DNA of 64,000 bases from an uncultured Lachnospiraceae bacterium. Lineage in GTDB: Bacteria; Bacillota; Clostridia; Lachnospirales; Lachnospiraceae. The notes under the pieces are model-generated. The model was not told the origin of the DNA, did not search any database, and saw only the letters and a list, made by a program, of their open reading frames with translations. Each line of letters begins with the position of its first letter. Position 1 is the stretch's first letter. Shown piece after piece: positions 8,129 through 18,400 of this stretch. The position numbers and the translations under genes are program-made. The stretch lies in the NCBI GenBank assembly GCA_910577735.1, contig CAJTOO010000005.1, forward strand, positions 121,156 to 185,155. Reading direction: 5' to 3'.

Positions 8129-9736
8129 TTAAGAATAACTATCCGGCAGGTCATTCTCAATCAGGATGACCTTCTGCCTCTCATTCGGAATCGCAGACAC
8201 CATCTGGAAACCTTCTTGCAGCGTATCCACAACAATCATTCTGGATGGCATAAATCCAGCCTGCATGAGTCCATCCTGAATGGGCTTAGTCTGCTCTTTA
8301 CCGACCAGTACCGCATAATCACATTTATCTGCCGCATAGACGCCCACTTCTTTATTTTCCTCATACTGCTCATCTCCCAACTCCACCATTCCCGGTGTCA
8401 TCAGAATACGAAGTTCCTGAAACATCGCCAGCGTATCTAACGCAGCTTTAAATCCGCTCTTGTTAGAATTATAAGCATCATCCAGAATAATCCTGTCTCC
8501 CTGCCTAATCAGCTGCAGCCTGTGAGGCACACTCTCCAGCTGTTTCACCGGATAGAGCAGTTTCTCCATGGGGATTCCCAGCGTATTCGCCACAGCAATT
8601 GCGCCTGCAATATTCTGCACATTGTGACTGCCCACCAGCCTTGTGTGAAATTCATATTCCTTTCCTGTTCCATCTTTCATCTTAAAGACAGAACCCTTCG
8701 GCGTCACAGTAATATCGTATGCCCTGTAAGCTTCTCCCTCTTCACTGATGCCATAGCTTACAACCGGCTTATTTATTTTATGATTCCTGATATAGTCATT
8801 ATCATAATTTAAGAATACTTTACCGGACTCCGGCACCGCATCAGCCAATTCAAATTTCGTGGAGATAACATTCTCTATGGTGTGAAAACTCTGCAGATGC
8901 TGAGGCCCGATGGAGGTAATGATACCATAATCCGGATGCACCAGGTCACAGATTTCCTTAATATCTCCCACTTCCCTGGCTCCCATCTCGCAGATAAATA
9001 TCTCATGAAACGGTTTCATACTCTCACGAATGGTCCGCACCACACCAAGCGTTGTATTATAGTTTCCCGGTGTATGCAGCACATTATACCGGGAGGACAA
9101 AAGGGTATTCAGATAATATTTTACACTGGTCTTTCCGTAGCTCCCCGTCACACCGATAATCTTAAGCTCCGGCATCTGCTTTAAAATACGTGCAGCGTCC
9201 TTAATATAACGCTGATTGATACCCACCTCTATTGGATGATTTATCAGATTGGCCGCCAGTATCGTAATAGGCTGCAAAATAAACAGCAACAGTAATGCTA
9301 TGCTCATATACTGCATCGCAGGATTCCTCTGCTGCCCATTCGCCGTCTGGACAGGAACACAGATCCCCAGAAGAATAGCCGCTGCTGCCACGATTCCATA
9401 TAGAATGGCCGTAGTAACCAGCATTCTTTTCACACGAGGTGTATACACAAGAGGCTTCTTGGCTTTATGCGGCTTATTGACCAATATAGTCATCACATTC
9501 ATGACGCAGGCAGCTACAAGGCATCCCATATTTCCCACGATCACAAGAGGCAGTGCAAATATCCCGTAGAGACACTTCCCCAATATTCTTCCCACATTGC
9601 TGTGCACCTGCATCCATTCTCGATATTCCCGCGGTTTATAGGAATCCTGCTGAAACATATGCATCAGATATAACACATACAAAACGGCGCCTGTCATATA
9701 GGTCACCAGCCATATTCCAAACAATACAATATACAT
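8129..9736 (-). CDS. murF: Membrane-anchored MurF-like Mur ligase
   Basis: Mur ligase of 535 residues, predicted to add D-Ala-D-Ala to the UDP-MurNAc-tripeptide. Unlike soluble MurF (about 450 residues), the first ~170 residues contain four hydrophobic segments (near 1-28, 53-85, 110-135 and 143-168). This should tether the enzyme to the membrane. The ATP-binding P-loop GVTGSYGKTSV follows, then central and C-terminal ligase domains with typical HNVQN and DDAYN motifs. It sits directly upstream of ddl. Its role may be the main MurF step or a specialised one; another murF elsewhere in the genome cannot be excluded. Confidence 0.85.
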   Translation of the reverse strand: MYIVLFGIWLVTYMTGAVLYVLYLMHMFQQDSYKPREYREWMQVHSNVGRILGKCLYGIFALPLVIVGNMGCLVAACVMNVMTILVNKPHKAKKPLVYTPRVKRMLVTTAILYGIVAAAAILLGICVPVQTANGQQRNPAMQYMSIALLLLFILQPITILAANLINHPIEVGINQRYIKDAARILKQMPELKIIGVTGSYGKTSVKYYLNTLLSSRYNVLHTPGNYNTTLGVVRTIRESMKPFHEIFICEMGAREVGDIKEICDLVHPDYGIITSIGPQHLQSFHTIENVISTKFELADAVPESGKVFLNYDNDYIRNHKINKPVVSYGISEEGEAYRAYDITVTPKGSVFKMKDGTGKEYEFHTRLVGSHNVQNIAGAIAVANTLGIPMEKLLYPVKQLESVPHRLQLIRQGDRIILDDAYNSNKSGFKAALDTLAMFQELRILMTPGMVELGDEQYEENKEVGVYAADKCDYAVLVGKEQTKPIQDGLMQAGFMPSRMIVVDTLQEGFQMVSAIPNERQKVILIENDLPDSYS

Positions 9737-9843
9737 TCGATTTCGTTTTTCCTCTCTTAAAACAGTTATCCGTGGATACTGTCACACAAGTAACGGATGT
9801 GCTGTTCCTATCATCGCTGTATTACTCTTCCGAAGTATTTTCT

Positions 9844-10611
9844 TTACTTCATCAGAAAGGCCTGCAGCGCACCATTTACCTTTCCTGGCTGCTGTGCAAA
9901 GGAAAAATGCCCTGCTCCCTCACAGACTACCAGCCCCGCATCCGTAATCAGTTCTTCCATCCTTTTTGCGTCCTCTATAGGTGTAGCAGTATCCAAATCC
10001 CCCCAGATCAGCAACGCAGGGCATTTTACCAGATGAATCAGATATTCCAAATCCTCATTGACCACCTTCACGAGCGTCGCACGCATGGTGGGGGTTGCAC
10101 TGTTGTAATCAGCAGAACCTCTTTTGCGCCGCATATCTTCCACCACATCCGGATAAAGGAAATGCATCACCTTCGTGCTCATAAATGCACGCCCTATCTT
10201 ATAACACCGCAGACTTATTTTCTGCCCCAGAGTCTTCTTTGGCAAAATTCCCGCACTGTCAATCAGGACCACCTTATCCACCACAAAGGGCAGATTCTTT
10301 CTGGCATTCATCTTAAAAAATACCCGTCCTCCAAAAGAATGTACCACAATGCTCAGCTTCTTAAGTTCAAAAGAGGCTATGAATTTGAGGACAAAATCCA
10401 CATAATCATCCACGCACCAAGGGCAATCCGGCTCAGGTGTCTTCCCAAACCCCGGCATATCAAGCGCAATGACTCTTCTCCCCTGCTTCAAGGTATCAAT
10501 GATTCCCTGATACAAGGTAATATTAGCACCCCAGCCATGTAACAGAAGCACCACATCGCCTTCGCCTTCCTCTATAAAATTCACTGATATATTATCTATC
10601 TTCCTGATCAT
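9844..10611 (-). CDS. Alpha/beta hydrolase
   Basis: Alpha/beta-hydrolase of about 255 residues. Features are LLLHGWGAN (oxyanion region), the nucleophile elbow HSFGGR, an acidic residue in WGDLDTATP, and the catalytic His in GAGHFSFAQ. The start at 10611 (MIRKIDN) is chosen because GGAG lies five bases before it. The longer frame to 10755 adds residues with no family resemblance. It lies first in a minus-strand run with the MurF-like ligase and ddl, so an envelope-linked substrate is possible. The substrate cannot be read from sequence. Confidence 0.83.
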   Translation of the reverse strand: MIRKIDNISVNFIEEGEGDVVLLLHGWGANITLYQGIIDTLKQGRRVIALDMPGFGKTPEPDCPWCVDDYVDFVLKFIASFELKKLSIVVHSFGGRVFFKMNARKNLPFVVDKVVLIDSAGILPKKTLGQKISLRCYKIGRAFMSTKVMHFLYPDVVEDMRRKRGSADYNSATPTMRATLVKVVNEDLEYLIHLVKCPALLIWGDLDTATPIEDAKRMEELITDAGLVVCEGAGHFSFAQQPGKVNGALQAFLMK

Positions 10612-10879
10612 AAACGCTCCGTCTTCGCATATACCCAATTTTACATTCATATGCCTTATCATATACCTATGTCCGGTGTTTAGCAAATATGTTTCTGCCC
10701 GGCACTGTGCAAAAACCGCTCTTTTAGTATACTGTATTTTACCCCCTTCTATCAACCGTAAAAAATTGAGCCCAGATAAGCGAAAATTTCCTATCTCACA
10801 AAAGTACAGGCACGGGCTGCGTATCGCAAATCCCTGCTGCTATTATGTCTCAATGTTCCTGCACTTTAAACTATGCCCA

Positions 10880-10981
10880 TTAATTTGCAATATAGTCTTC
10901 GTAATCCATCTCACTTGCAAACAACATGTACACCCCATCTACATACCCCATATATCCGCTCTCAACTGCATATCCTTTCAT
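10880..10981 (-). CDS. 33-residue conserved-looking mini-protein
   Basis: A short gene, MKGYAVESGYMGYVDGVY to ...EDYIAN, with a strong AGGAGG ribosome site eight bases before the ATG. It is acidic and tyrosine-rich with no membrane segment or Cys. The sequence recalls tiny uncharacterised proteins annotated in several Lachnospiraceae, but no function is known to me. It stands alone between the hydrolase gene and a divergent lipoprotein gene. A longer in-frame reading to 11119 lacks a ribosome site. Confidence 0.65.
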   Translation of the reverse strand: MKGYAVESGYMGYVDGVYMLFASEMDYEDYIAN

Positions 10982-11097
10982 AATTCTGTTCCTCCTGTCT
11001 TTTATCGAACTTTTGTTCTCTAAAAGGATAGCATATATAAAGTCCAATATTTCGGACTGTAAAGCAGCAAAATAAATCTGTAAAAAATATTTTCGTG

Positions 11098-11106
11098 TGC
11101 TATAAT
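11098..11106 (+). promoter_or_regulatory. Extended -10 promoter of the lipoprotein gene
   Basis: TGCTATAAT is a perfect extended -10 element, about 47 bases upstream of the lipoprotein start. The -35 region is weak. Confidence 0.6.
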
Positions 11107-11152
11107 TGGATAAACACAATAAATGTATACAGATTCAAAACAGGAGTATCCT

Positions 11153-12120
11153 ATGCGGAACTATGCAAAGAATCACAAATATCTGATAGTCACATTGATA
11201 ATCTGCGGATTTGGTATGTGTACCAGTTGCGGCAGGGCCGAGGAACCGATACAAGTCGAAAACAACACCCACACAACGCAGCTGCTTCCGGAAAACACAC
11301 AGACTGCAGAATCTGACGCAAGGGAAAATACCGATTCCCCGCAAAAGCCTTCTCCCCTGCCAGAAAGCAGAAATGCCTTTGGGTCTGCAGATGTTTCGCC
11401 AAATGAGCCGCCCTCACAATCGGCCTCCACTCAGGAAACTGAAAACTCCCCGCAGGCAAACCTTCCCTCGGATAAAAGGGAGCTCTCTCAGACACCGCCA
11501 CCCCGTCTAAAACTGAAAATTCGTCTCAACAGTCCACCGACGAGCAGTCAGATGATAAAATCGAAACAGAACCTCTCATCGGCAGGAAGCTGACACCAGA
11601 AGAACTGCAGATATACACAGAATTGCTGCAGGACAGATCCAATTACGGATTTTTATTATCCAATTGGGATGATCCTACCGAAATCAATCTTTTCGAAGTA
11701 TTCTATAACGGCGCCACTATTTACCGGGTTGGCACAGAAGCAGAAATAGAGGCCTTTTTAGCGCGAAACCAACAGGATGCGCTATACACAGACTTCTGGG
11801 TCATAGACAAAACGGCCATGAACAATTTTCTGCTTGAAAAAGTCGGGCTTACTTATGATGCATATGTAATGAAGGGCGGCAAAAGCATGGATGATGATTA
11901 CTATGCAGAATTTGACAGTTTCTGCTGGGAAGCAGGTGATACGAACTACTGCATGTTCGTATGTACAGATGGCGTGGAAAATGAGGAGGGCACCATCGTC
12001 ACTCTGCGTTATGAAGCGACTTACAGCTGGATTCAAAAAGGCGAAGTCCAGATGCATAAAGATGGCCGTTTCATCTATAATCATGTTTTAAAAGGTGAGA
12101 TTCTGGAGCCATCAGAATAA
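11153..12120 (+). pseudogene. Lipoprotein gene split by an apparent one-base frameshift
   Basis: The N-terminal frame (11153-11593) encodes a signal peptide with a lipobox-like FGMCTSCG, then a Pro/Ser/Thr/Gln-rich linker. The second frame is open from 11476 to 12120. It reads smoothly from a similar S/T/Q-rich linker into a folded domain (RKLTPEELQ to GEILEPSE). The best join is near 11480-11490 (CTCTCTCA region), consistent with loss of one base. The downstream part has no ribosome site and only a TTG at 11623, so it is not an independent gene. No classical slippery heptamer is seen at the join. Either the gene is inactivated or the assembly has an error. Domain function is not recognised. 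Confidence 0.65.
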
Positions 12121-12149
12121 CACGTCAGATATTTTTTAAAGCCCAAAAT

Positions 12150-12187
12150 AAAGGACATCCTTTAACTCATTGATGTCCTTTGCCTCT
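12150..12187 (+). terminator. Possible terminator after the lipoprotein gene
   Basis: AAAGGACATC and GATGTCCTTT form a ten-pair stem with a 12-base loop; the T-run after it is weak. The remaining bases to 12395 show no supported gene. Confidence 0.55.
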
Positions 12188-12395
12188 TCTTGTTGATATA
12201 TCCACCACGTGCACCTAGTATTTCAAAAATCGACAATATCATTGATAATATCAACGCTGTTACTACAGTCGAGATATTCTTGATGAGCAGTTCGAATAGG
12301 TTCCCTTAAATCAATATTATCTATTCCATACATTTTTTCTTCAAAGAAATGAACTTTATTTGATAAGTAAATTTTCAAGCAACAAATCTATCATT

Positions 12396-13535
12396 TCAAA
12401 TTCTTCTCTGCAGTTTCTCCACGATTCCTGCAAGAGCTTCCACCACCACATCCAATTCTTCCACAGTATTCTCTTCACTCAGCGTAAATCTGAGCGATCC
12501 CCTTGCCGTCTCCTCCGGGATTCCTGCCGCCAGCAATACATGTGACGGTCCCGGATCTCCGCTGGTACATGCAGAACCGCTGGAAGCACAGATACCCTGC
12601 ATATCCAACATAATCAGCGCAGACTCGCCCTGTATACCCGCAAAGCAAAAACTGGCATGCCCCGGCAGCCGCATCTTCTTATGTCCGGTCAGCTGCGCCC
12701 CCGGTATCTTTTCCTGAATGCGCTCAATCAGATAATCCCGCATCCTGCTCTCTGTTTCTGCCCTTTCTTCCATACAAAGCGCCGCCTGCCCTGCCGCTGC
12801 CGCAAGCCCCACAATCCCCGGAACATTTTCCGTGCCTGCGCGCCTGCCTCTCTCCTGCTGTCCGCCATGTATCAATGCACTTAATTTCGTTCTTCCATTC
12901 ACATAGAGAAATCCCGTACCCTTAGGACCATGAAATTTATGTCCGCTGGCAGAGAGCAGATCAATATGCATCTTATCCACTGCGATGGGCAGATGTCCAT
13001 AAGCCTGCACGGCATCCGTATGAAAAAGTATGCCATGTTCTCTGGCAATCTCTCCGATTTCTTCCATTGGCTCTATGGTTCCAATCTCGTTATTGGCAAA
13101 CATAATAGAAATCAGGATAGTGTCGGGGCGAATTGCCCTCTTTAACTGCTCCAGGCTGATCAGTCCGTCCTGGTCCACATCCAGATAAGTAATCTGGGCG
13201 CCATGCGCTTCCAGATACTTACAGCTATGCAAAACAGCGTGATGCTCAATCTTAGAGGTAATAATATGGCAGCCTTTGCTGCGGCAGGATTCATATACCG
13301 CTTTAAGCGCCCAGTTATCCGATTCGGTACCGCCAGCCGTAAAGTAAATCTCATTGGCCTGTGCTCCCAGTGTCATGGCAATGGTCTCCCTGGCCGTAAT
13401 AAGCGCTCTTTTACTCTTGCTTCCCAGTCCGTATATGCTGCCGGCATTGCCATAATATTCACTAAAATAAGGCAGCATCGCTTCCACCACCCCCGGAGCC
13501 GTCCTGGTGGTCGCCGCATTGTCAAGATATATCAT
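12396..13535 (-). CDS. Cysteine desulfurase (NifS/IscS family)
   Basis: PLP enzyme of 379 residues that takes sulfur from cysteine for Fe-S clusters or thio-modifications. The PLP lysine is K200 in SASGHKFHG and the active-site Cys is C323 in CASSGSACTSG, the long-loop IscS/NifS type. The start at 13535 (MIYLDNAATT) is chosen because the family begins there and AGGAAG lies eight bases before it. It follows the Rpn-type gene by 16 bases. No scaffold or thiouridylase gene is adjacent, so its client pathway is open. Confidence 0.93.
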   Translation of the reverse strand: MIYLDNAATTRTAPGVVEAMLPYFSEYYGNAGSIYGLGSKSKRALITARETIAMTLGAQANEIYFTAGGTESDNWALKAVYESCRSKGCHIITSKIEHHAVLHSCKYLEAHGAQITYLDVDQDGLISLEQLKRAIRPDTILISIMFANNEIGTIEPMEEIGEIAREHGILFHTDAVQAYGHLPIAVDKMHIDLLSASGHKFHGPKGTGFLYVNGRTKLSALIHGGQQERGRRAGTENVPGIVGLAAAAGQAALCMEERAETESRMRDYLIERIQEKIPGAQLTGHKKMRLPGHASFCFAGIQGESALIMLDMQGICASSGSACTSGDPGPSHVLLAAGIPEETARGSLRFTLSEENTVEELDVVVEALAGIVEKLQRRI

Positions 13536-13551
13536 AAACTTAGGCTTCCTT

Positions 13552-13800
13552 TCATGATTTTCCATGTCGAGAAACGATCTGCTCAATAACAGATATCTCC
13601 TCCTCAAGTTCATCAGCAATTTCTGAGATGGTTTTGCCCTTGAGGATTTTTTTGTTAACCTGATCAATAAGCTTCTTTTCTATACCTTTTTCTATACCTT
13701 TTCCTATACCTTCCTCCAGGCCCTCTTTCCGCCCCTCCTCAAAGGTATTCTTCAAATGTTTCTTCTCATCATATTCTGTTAATAGCATATGCAATACCAT
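13552..13800 (-). CDS. Probable internally initiated short Rpn protein (82 residues)
   Basis: Inside the Rpn gene, an in-frame ATG at 13800 (MVLHMLLTEY) is preceded by GGAG six bases upstream, a strong initiation context in mid-gene. It would make an 82-residue product containing the repeat stretch and the helical tail but no nuclease core. In E. coli rpn loci, a similar C-terminal short protein made from within the gene is reported to inhibit the full-length toxin. The start is seen in the sequence; expression and antitoxin role are inferred. Confidence 0.4.
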   Translation of the reverse strand: MVLHMLLTEYDEKKHLKNTFEEGRKEGLEEGIGKGIEKGIEKKLIDQVNKKILKGKTISEIADELEEEISVIEQIVSRHGKS

Positions 13801-14499
13801 TCCTTTCTCCGCCAGCAGGATATCCTTAAGAATTCCCCGCTCAATACAGGTATCAATGGCGGTCTGCACCGCTTCCTCTCGTCGCATCCCTTTCCCAATG
13901 TTCTCTTCAACCTCGCATGATAATTCTGAATACTCCCACAACCGGTGGCATTTATCCATCAGTGCTCGATTGTATCCCCGATTGATATTAAGCACCAAAC
14001 ATGTGCATTCCAGACATCCTCTCCCGCGTCCTGCCGAAAAAGAATCCGACAGGTACAGCATCAGATTATCCCTGTTCATATCGCTTCCATTATAAAAGAC
14101 AATATACATTGGTGTTGGCAGTTCTATCCTTCCTTTCCCATAGATATCATCTCCGCGAGCACTTACCAATCCCTCAAACTGCTGGGCAAAATATAATAAT
14201 CCCCGCAAAGGCATATTGGGATTCCATGTACTCTGATGCTCATAGAGATTCAGTTGACTTCCAACGATAAAGGACAAATCGTTCTTCATCTTCATAAAAA
14301 TCACATCCTCCATGGTGATCACTTCCAATTCTTCTGGATTTTTGTATGTACTGCCATTCAAAGCATTGTAGAGATCCAGAAGATCCTGTTTATCACGGAA
14401 AAGATGTCTAAAGAGAACATCTTTATATCTGCGGTTAAACCAAAGTCTCTTCCTCCAATTCCCATGTCCGAACCACTGTTTCACGTTTCGTTTTGCCAT
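13552..14499 (-). CDS. Rpn family PD-(D/E)XK nuclease (transposase-like)
   Basis: Protein of 315 residues of the PDDEXK nuclease / 'putative transposase' family related to E. coli RpnA. The nuclease core lies in the N-terminal ~150 residues, with a family-typical FIVGSQLNLYEHQS segment carrying the E-x-Q catalytic pair. Towards the C-terminus there is a short repeated stretch (GIGKGIEKGIEKK), encoded by near-identical 12-base units around 13680-13720. A helical tail (KTISEIADELEEE) follows. GGAGG precedes the ATG. Rpn proteins act in recombination and anti-phage defence in E. coli. Here it is a lone gene without transposon ends. Confidence 0.85.
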   Translation of the reverse strand: MAKRNVKQWFGHGNWRKRLWFNRRYKDVLFRHLFRDKQDLLDLYNALNGSTYKNPEELEVITMEDVIFMKMKNDLSFIVGSQLNLYEHQSTWNPNMPLRGLLYFAQQFEGLVSARGDDIYGKGRIELPTPMYIVFYNGSDMNRDNLMLYLSDSFSAGRGRGCLECTCLVLNINRGYNRALMDKCHRLWEYSELSCEVEENIGKGMRREEAVQTAIDTCIERGILKDILLAEKGMVLHMLLTEYDEKKHLKNTFEEGRKEGLEEGIGKGIEKGIEKKLIDQVNKKILKGKTISEIADELEEEISVIEQIVSRHGKS

Positions 14500-14522
14500 A
14501 GATTTTCCTCCATTATACAGTT

Positions 14523-14792
14523 TTATTGAACTGAATACAAGAGGAATTCTGACAGCGTCTTATAGAGGCCTGGAAATATTAAGTAGCCCACAGATAAAAA
14601 ACAAACCAACCAGAGAAGCTCTTCATTCAACTCAACATCCATTAGTAAGGGATTGCTTCCGATTACCGGAAAGAATCTTAAAATGACGGAAAAATTTTCA
14701 ATAAAATCTTTCCAATGATAATTTGACTGATTCAGAATATCTGTCAATGTTGCGTTTATTATAAAACACAACACAGATATTGACAAGAACAT
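14523..14792 (-). CDS. Possible small membrane protein or fragment
   Basis: An open frame of 89 residues with two hydrophobic segments (about 1-18 and 58-78). It begins only 12 bases after an in-frame stop and has no ribosome site. It could be the 3' remnant of a larger membrane protein. No family is recognised. Confidence 0.25.
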   Translation of the reverse strand: MFLSISVLCFIINATLTDILNQSNYHWKDFIENFSVILRFFPVIGSNPLLMDVELNEELLWLVCFLSVGYLIFPGLYKTLSEFLLYSVQ

Positions 14793-14904
14793 TTTAATAC
14801 ATCAAAACAAAAATTGCTGACAACGAAATCCCATCGGACCCCGCCGCCAGCAATATATACCCGTTCTCCAATCATAAACAATATTCTGCAACTGCTTTCT
14901 ACAG

Positions 14905-15348
14905 CTAGCTCCTGTTATAAGCATCTGCAATCAGAAGAGATTTATCCGGGAAACTATTTTTCAAATACATCAGATACTGCAGCGCACTGCCCTCATACGG
15001 CTGCACATCCCCCAACAGCCCTACCTCATAACAACTGCGTATTACATTAATGATACAATCTTCCGTATGGTCTTCTTTACAATCTTTGCATTCTTTGAGA
15101 ATATGTGCAATTGCCGTTTCCAGTTCGGCTTCGTCAAACAGCTTAAAATCTGTTACCGGAATTTCCTCCATCCCATTGGCAACTTCCTTTTTGGGCTCTT
15201 TCTTATAGTTGCTGATACACTGCTTTCCATATCCTATGATACAGCCATTTTGCTGACATTGTCCGCAGACATCTGCTTTCCGGCAGCAATTCTCCAAATC
15301 ATCACCTACCAGCTTTGCATTTAATCCTTTCTTATGTTCTTCAGCCAT
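14905..15348 (-). CDS. Cys-rich conserved protein of unknown function
   Basis: Protein of 147 residues with ten cysteines in two clusters, six between residues 21 and 44 and four between about 89 and 110 (CKDCKEDHTEDC region). The pattern suggests metal or Fe-S binding. No signal peptide or membrane segment is visible. A GGAGG site precedes the ATG. It stands between a weak membrane-protein frame and mfd and may be monocistronic. The family is not recognised with certainty. Confidence 0.75.
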   Translation of the reverse strand: MAEEHKKGLNAKLVGDDLENCCRKADVCGQCQQNGCIIGYGKQCISNYKKEPKKEVANGMEEIPVTDFKLFDEAELETAIAHILKECKDCKEDHTEDCIINVIRSCYEVGLLGDVQPYEGSALQYLMYLKNSFPDKSLLIADAYNRS

Positions 15349-15459
15349 TTTACTACCTCCACATTTCCAGTAATTTATCTTAATGATTTCGCAGCATGTC
15401 CACTATAACATATTGATTCAGAAACGTGCAACAGTCTTTTTATTGTGTCGTCCTCTTCC

Positions 15460-18400
15460 CTATAAAAGCAGCTCCTCCATCCTGACCAATGCTCCTTCTG
15501 TCAACTCGAGCAGCATTTCTTCATCCTTCTCAATCACACCGCATTTTTTATAACGCAGACTAAAGGCAGGCGTTCCCTTGGGATCAAACTTCATTTTGCC
15601 CTCATAAGCCCCTATCAGAAGCGGAATGCTCTCTACTTTAATGGGAGCGTCCGTGCGCATGGTAAAGCGCACCATCTCATTTTTCCCCTTCACTTCCGGC
15701 ATATAGAGTTTGTGAGCATGGGATCTGATCAGGGCAATACGCAGAAGGTTTTCCACAGATTTGGGTATCTCTCCAAAACGGTCCAGAAGTTCTTCCCTCA
15801 TGTCCCCGCATTCCCTCTCATCCTCAATTCCTGCAATTCTCTTATAGATATCCAGTTTTTGTACTTCATTGACAATATAAGAAGGCGGTATATAAGCGTC
15901 CACATCCACGTCAATGACTGTATTGAAATCTTCCAGGGTGGAAATTCCTTTCAGGTTCTTCACCGCCTCATTTAACATCTTACAGTACAGATCATATCCC
16001 ACCGCCTGCATATGTCCATGCTGGCTGCGCCCGAGCAATGTGCCTGCCCCCCGGATTTCCAGATCACGCATGGCAATCTTGAAACCACTGCCAAGTTCTG
16101 TAAATTCCCGGATAGCTTCCAGCCTTTTTTCGGCCACTTCCTTAAGAAGCTTATTTCTCCGATACATCAAAAAGGCATAAGCCGTGCGGTTAGAACGCCC
16201 CACACGCCCCCTGAGCTGATAAAGCTGGGACAGTCCCATCTGGTCAGAATCATGTATGATCATGGTGTTGACATTAGAAATATCAAGACCCGTCTCAATG
16301 ATGGTAGTAGCCACCAGCACATCAATCTCCCCATTGATAAAGTCATACATGATCCTTTCCAATTCCGTCTCCTTCATCTGTCCATGCGCAAAGGCCACAT
16401 TGGCCTCCGGCACCAGTTGCTGAATAGATGCCGCAATATCCGCAATGTTATTCACCCGGTTATAGACATAATAAACCTGTCCCTCTCTGGAGAGTTCCCT
16501 GACGATTGCTTCCCGCACCAACTCCTCATTGTATTCGCAGACAAAGGTCTGAATCGGCTGTCTCTCATCAGGCGCCTCCTCCAAGACGCTCATGTCCCTG
16601 ATCCCTACCAGACTCATATGCAGTGTCCGGGGAATAGGGGTGGCCGTCAAGGTCAGTACATCCACATTCTCTTTCAGCTTTTTAATCTTTTCCTTATGTG
16701 TCACACCGAACCGCTGCTCCTCATCAATAATGAGAAGACCCAGATCCTTATACTGAACATCCGCTGAGAGCACTCTGTGCGTGCCGATCACAATGTCCAC
16801 CATGCCCTTTTTGAGATCCACTATGGTCTTCTTCTGCTCTGCCGCTGTTCGAAATCTGGACATCAGGTCTATCCGCACGGGAAAATCTTTCATTCTCTGT
16901 ATAAAGGTATTATAATGCTGCTGCGCCAGGATAGTCGTAGGCACCAGATACACCACCTGTTTGCCCTCCTGCACCGCCTTAAAGGCAGCACGAATCGCAA
17001 TTTCTGTCTTACCATACCCCACATCACCACAGATCAGCCGATCCATGACTCTGCCGCTCTCCATATCTTCTTTCGTGGCCGCAATCGCCGCAAGCTGGTC
17101 CTCCGTCTCCTCAAAGGGAAACATTTCCTCGAACTCCCTCTGCCATACCGTATCCTTACCATACCGAAAGCCTTCGCTCTGCTGTCTTAAGGCATAAAGT
17201 TCCACCAGATCCTGTGCCACTTCATCCACCGCCGTGCGGACTTTCGATTTGGTCTTTGTCCATTCCTGGGTTCCCAGCTTGTTCAGCTTCGGCTTGGCAC
17301 CTGCATCCGCAGAAGCATACTTCTGGATCACATCCAGTCCTGTGGCCAGCACATATAAAATGCCGCCGTCACGATAGGATATTTTCATATAATCCTTGAC
17401 AATATGGTCTACTTCCACCTTCTCGATTCCCTGATAGATACCGAGCCCGTGGCTTTCATGCACCACATAATCTCCTACCCGCAGTTCATTAAAGTCATTA
17501 ATCTTCTGCCCTTCATAAATTTTTTTCTTTCTCTTTTTCTTCTTCGGCGCGCCAAAAATATCACTCTCGGCAATCACTATAAACTGTAACAAAGGATACT
17601 CAAATCCCTTAAGTACCCTGCCATAACATGTCATGACCTCACCCGGCTGTACCTCACGCATGGGATCTTCGGTATAGAAAGCACTGATTTCCTGTTCCCG
17701 CAAGTCTTCCGCAAGACGTCTGGCTCTGGTTCTTGATCCGGACAAGAGCAGAATACGATATCCTTTTCTTTTATATGCTGTCAAATCCCTCACCAAGGAC
17801 TCAAAACTATTATTATAAGAAGAAAGACTTCGCGCCTGCACAGCAAACTTTTTATCTGCCTTAAAAAGAGGATTACGTCCGTCCATTGTGGAAAGCGTAA
17901 CCACTCTGCGGGCAGCAATCTTCGCTCCAACCTCCTCTGTGCCACGCAAGATGTCCATCTGTCCCGGCAGGATATAACCCTTCTGTGCCCTATGCGTCAT
18001 GCTCTCCCGAAATTCCATCTCTACTGCATCCGTGTGCTCTTTGATGCGCAGCGGTTCATCCAGGAAAATACAACTTCCTTTCCCATCAAAATACTCTAAA
18101 AATGTCTCCAGCTCTGCGTAGAAATACCGTACATAGCTCTCCAGATTGACCACATTCCGCGAAAGACCAAGCTCCAGAAGCTCTTCCACAAGTTCCTTCA
18201 CCTGCACCTCAATGCGGTGTGCCTCTTCCGTCTTCATCTGCCCGCGCAGTACCTGGGCCTGCTTCTTTCCCTCTTTCTGTACCTTCTCAAGTCCAACCCG
18301 AAGGTCCTCTTTGGACAGTATCATCTCTGTTGCCGGGTAAATACTCACAGACTCCAGCCTCTCAATAGAACGCTGGCTTAAGATATCAAAACTGCGGATG

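Noticed and set aside
9553..10542. 329-residue open frame on the plus strand
   Set aside because: It is antisense to the hydrolase and MurF-like genes, has no ribosome site and no family character; it arises from codon bias on the other strand.
11476..11500. Programmed -1 frameshift in the lipoprotein gene
   Set aside because: No X-XXY-YYZ slippery heptamer or strong downstream hairpin is seen at the join, so a simple indel is more likely.
12224..12333. Short minus-strand frame reading MYGIDNIDLREPIRT
   Set aside because: No ribosome site and no recognised family; could be a remnant but is not supported.
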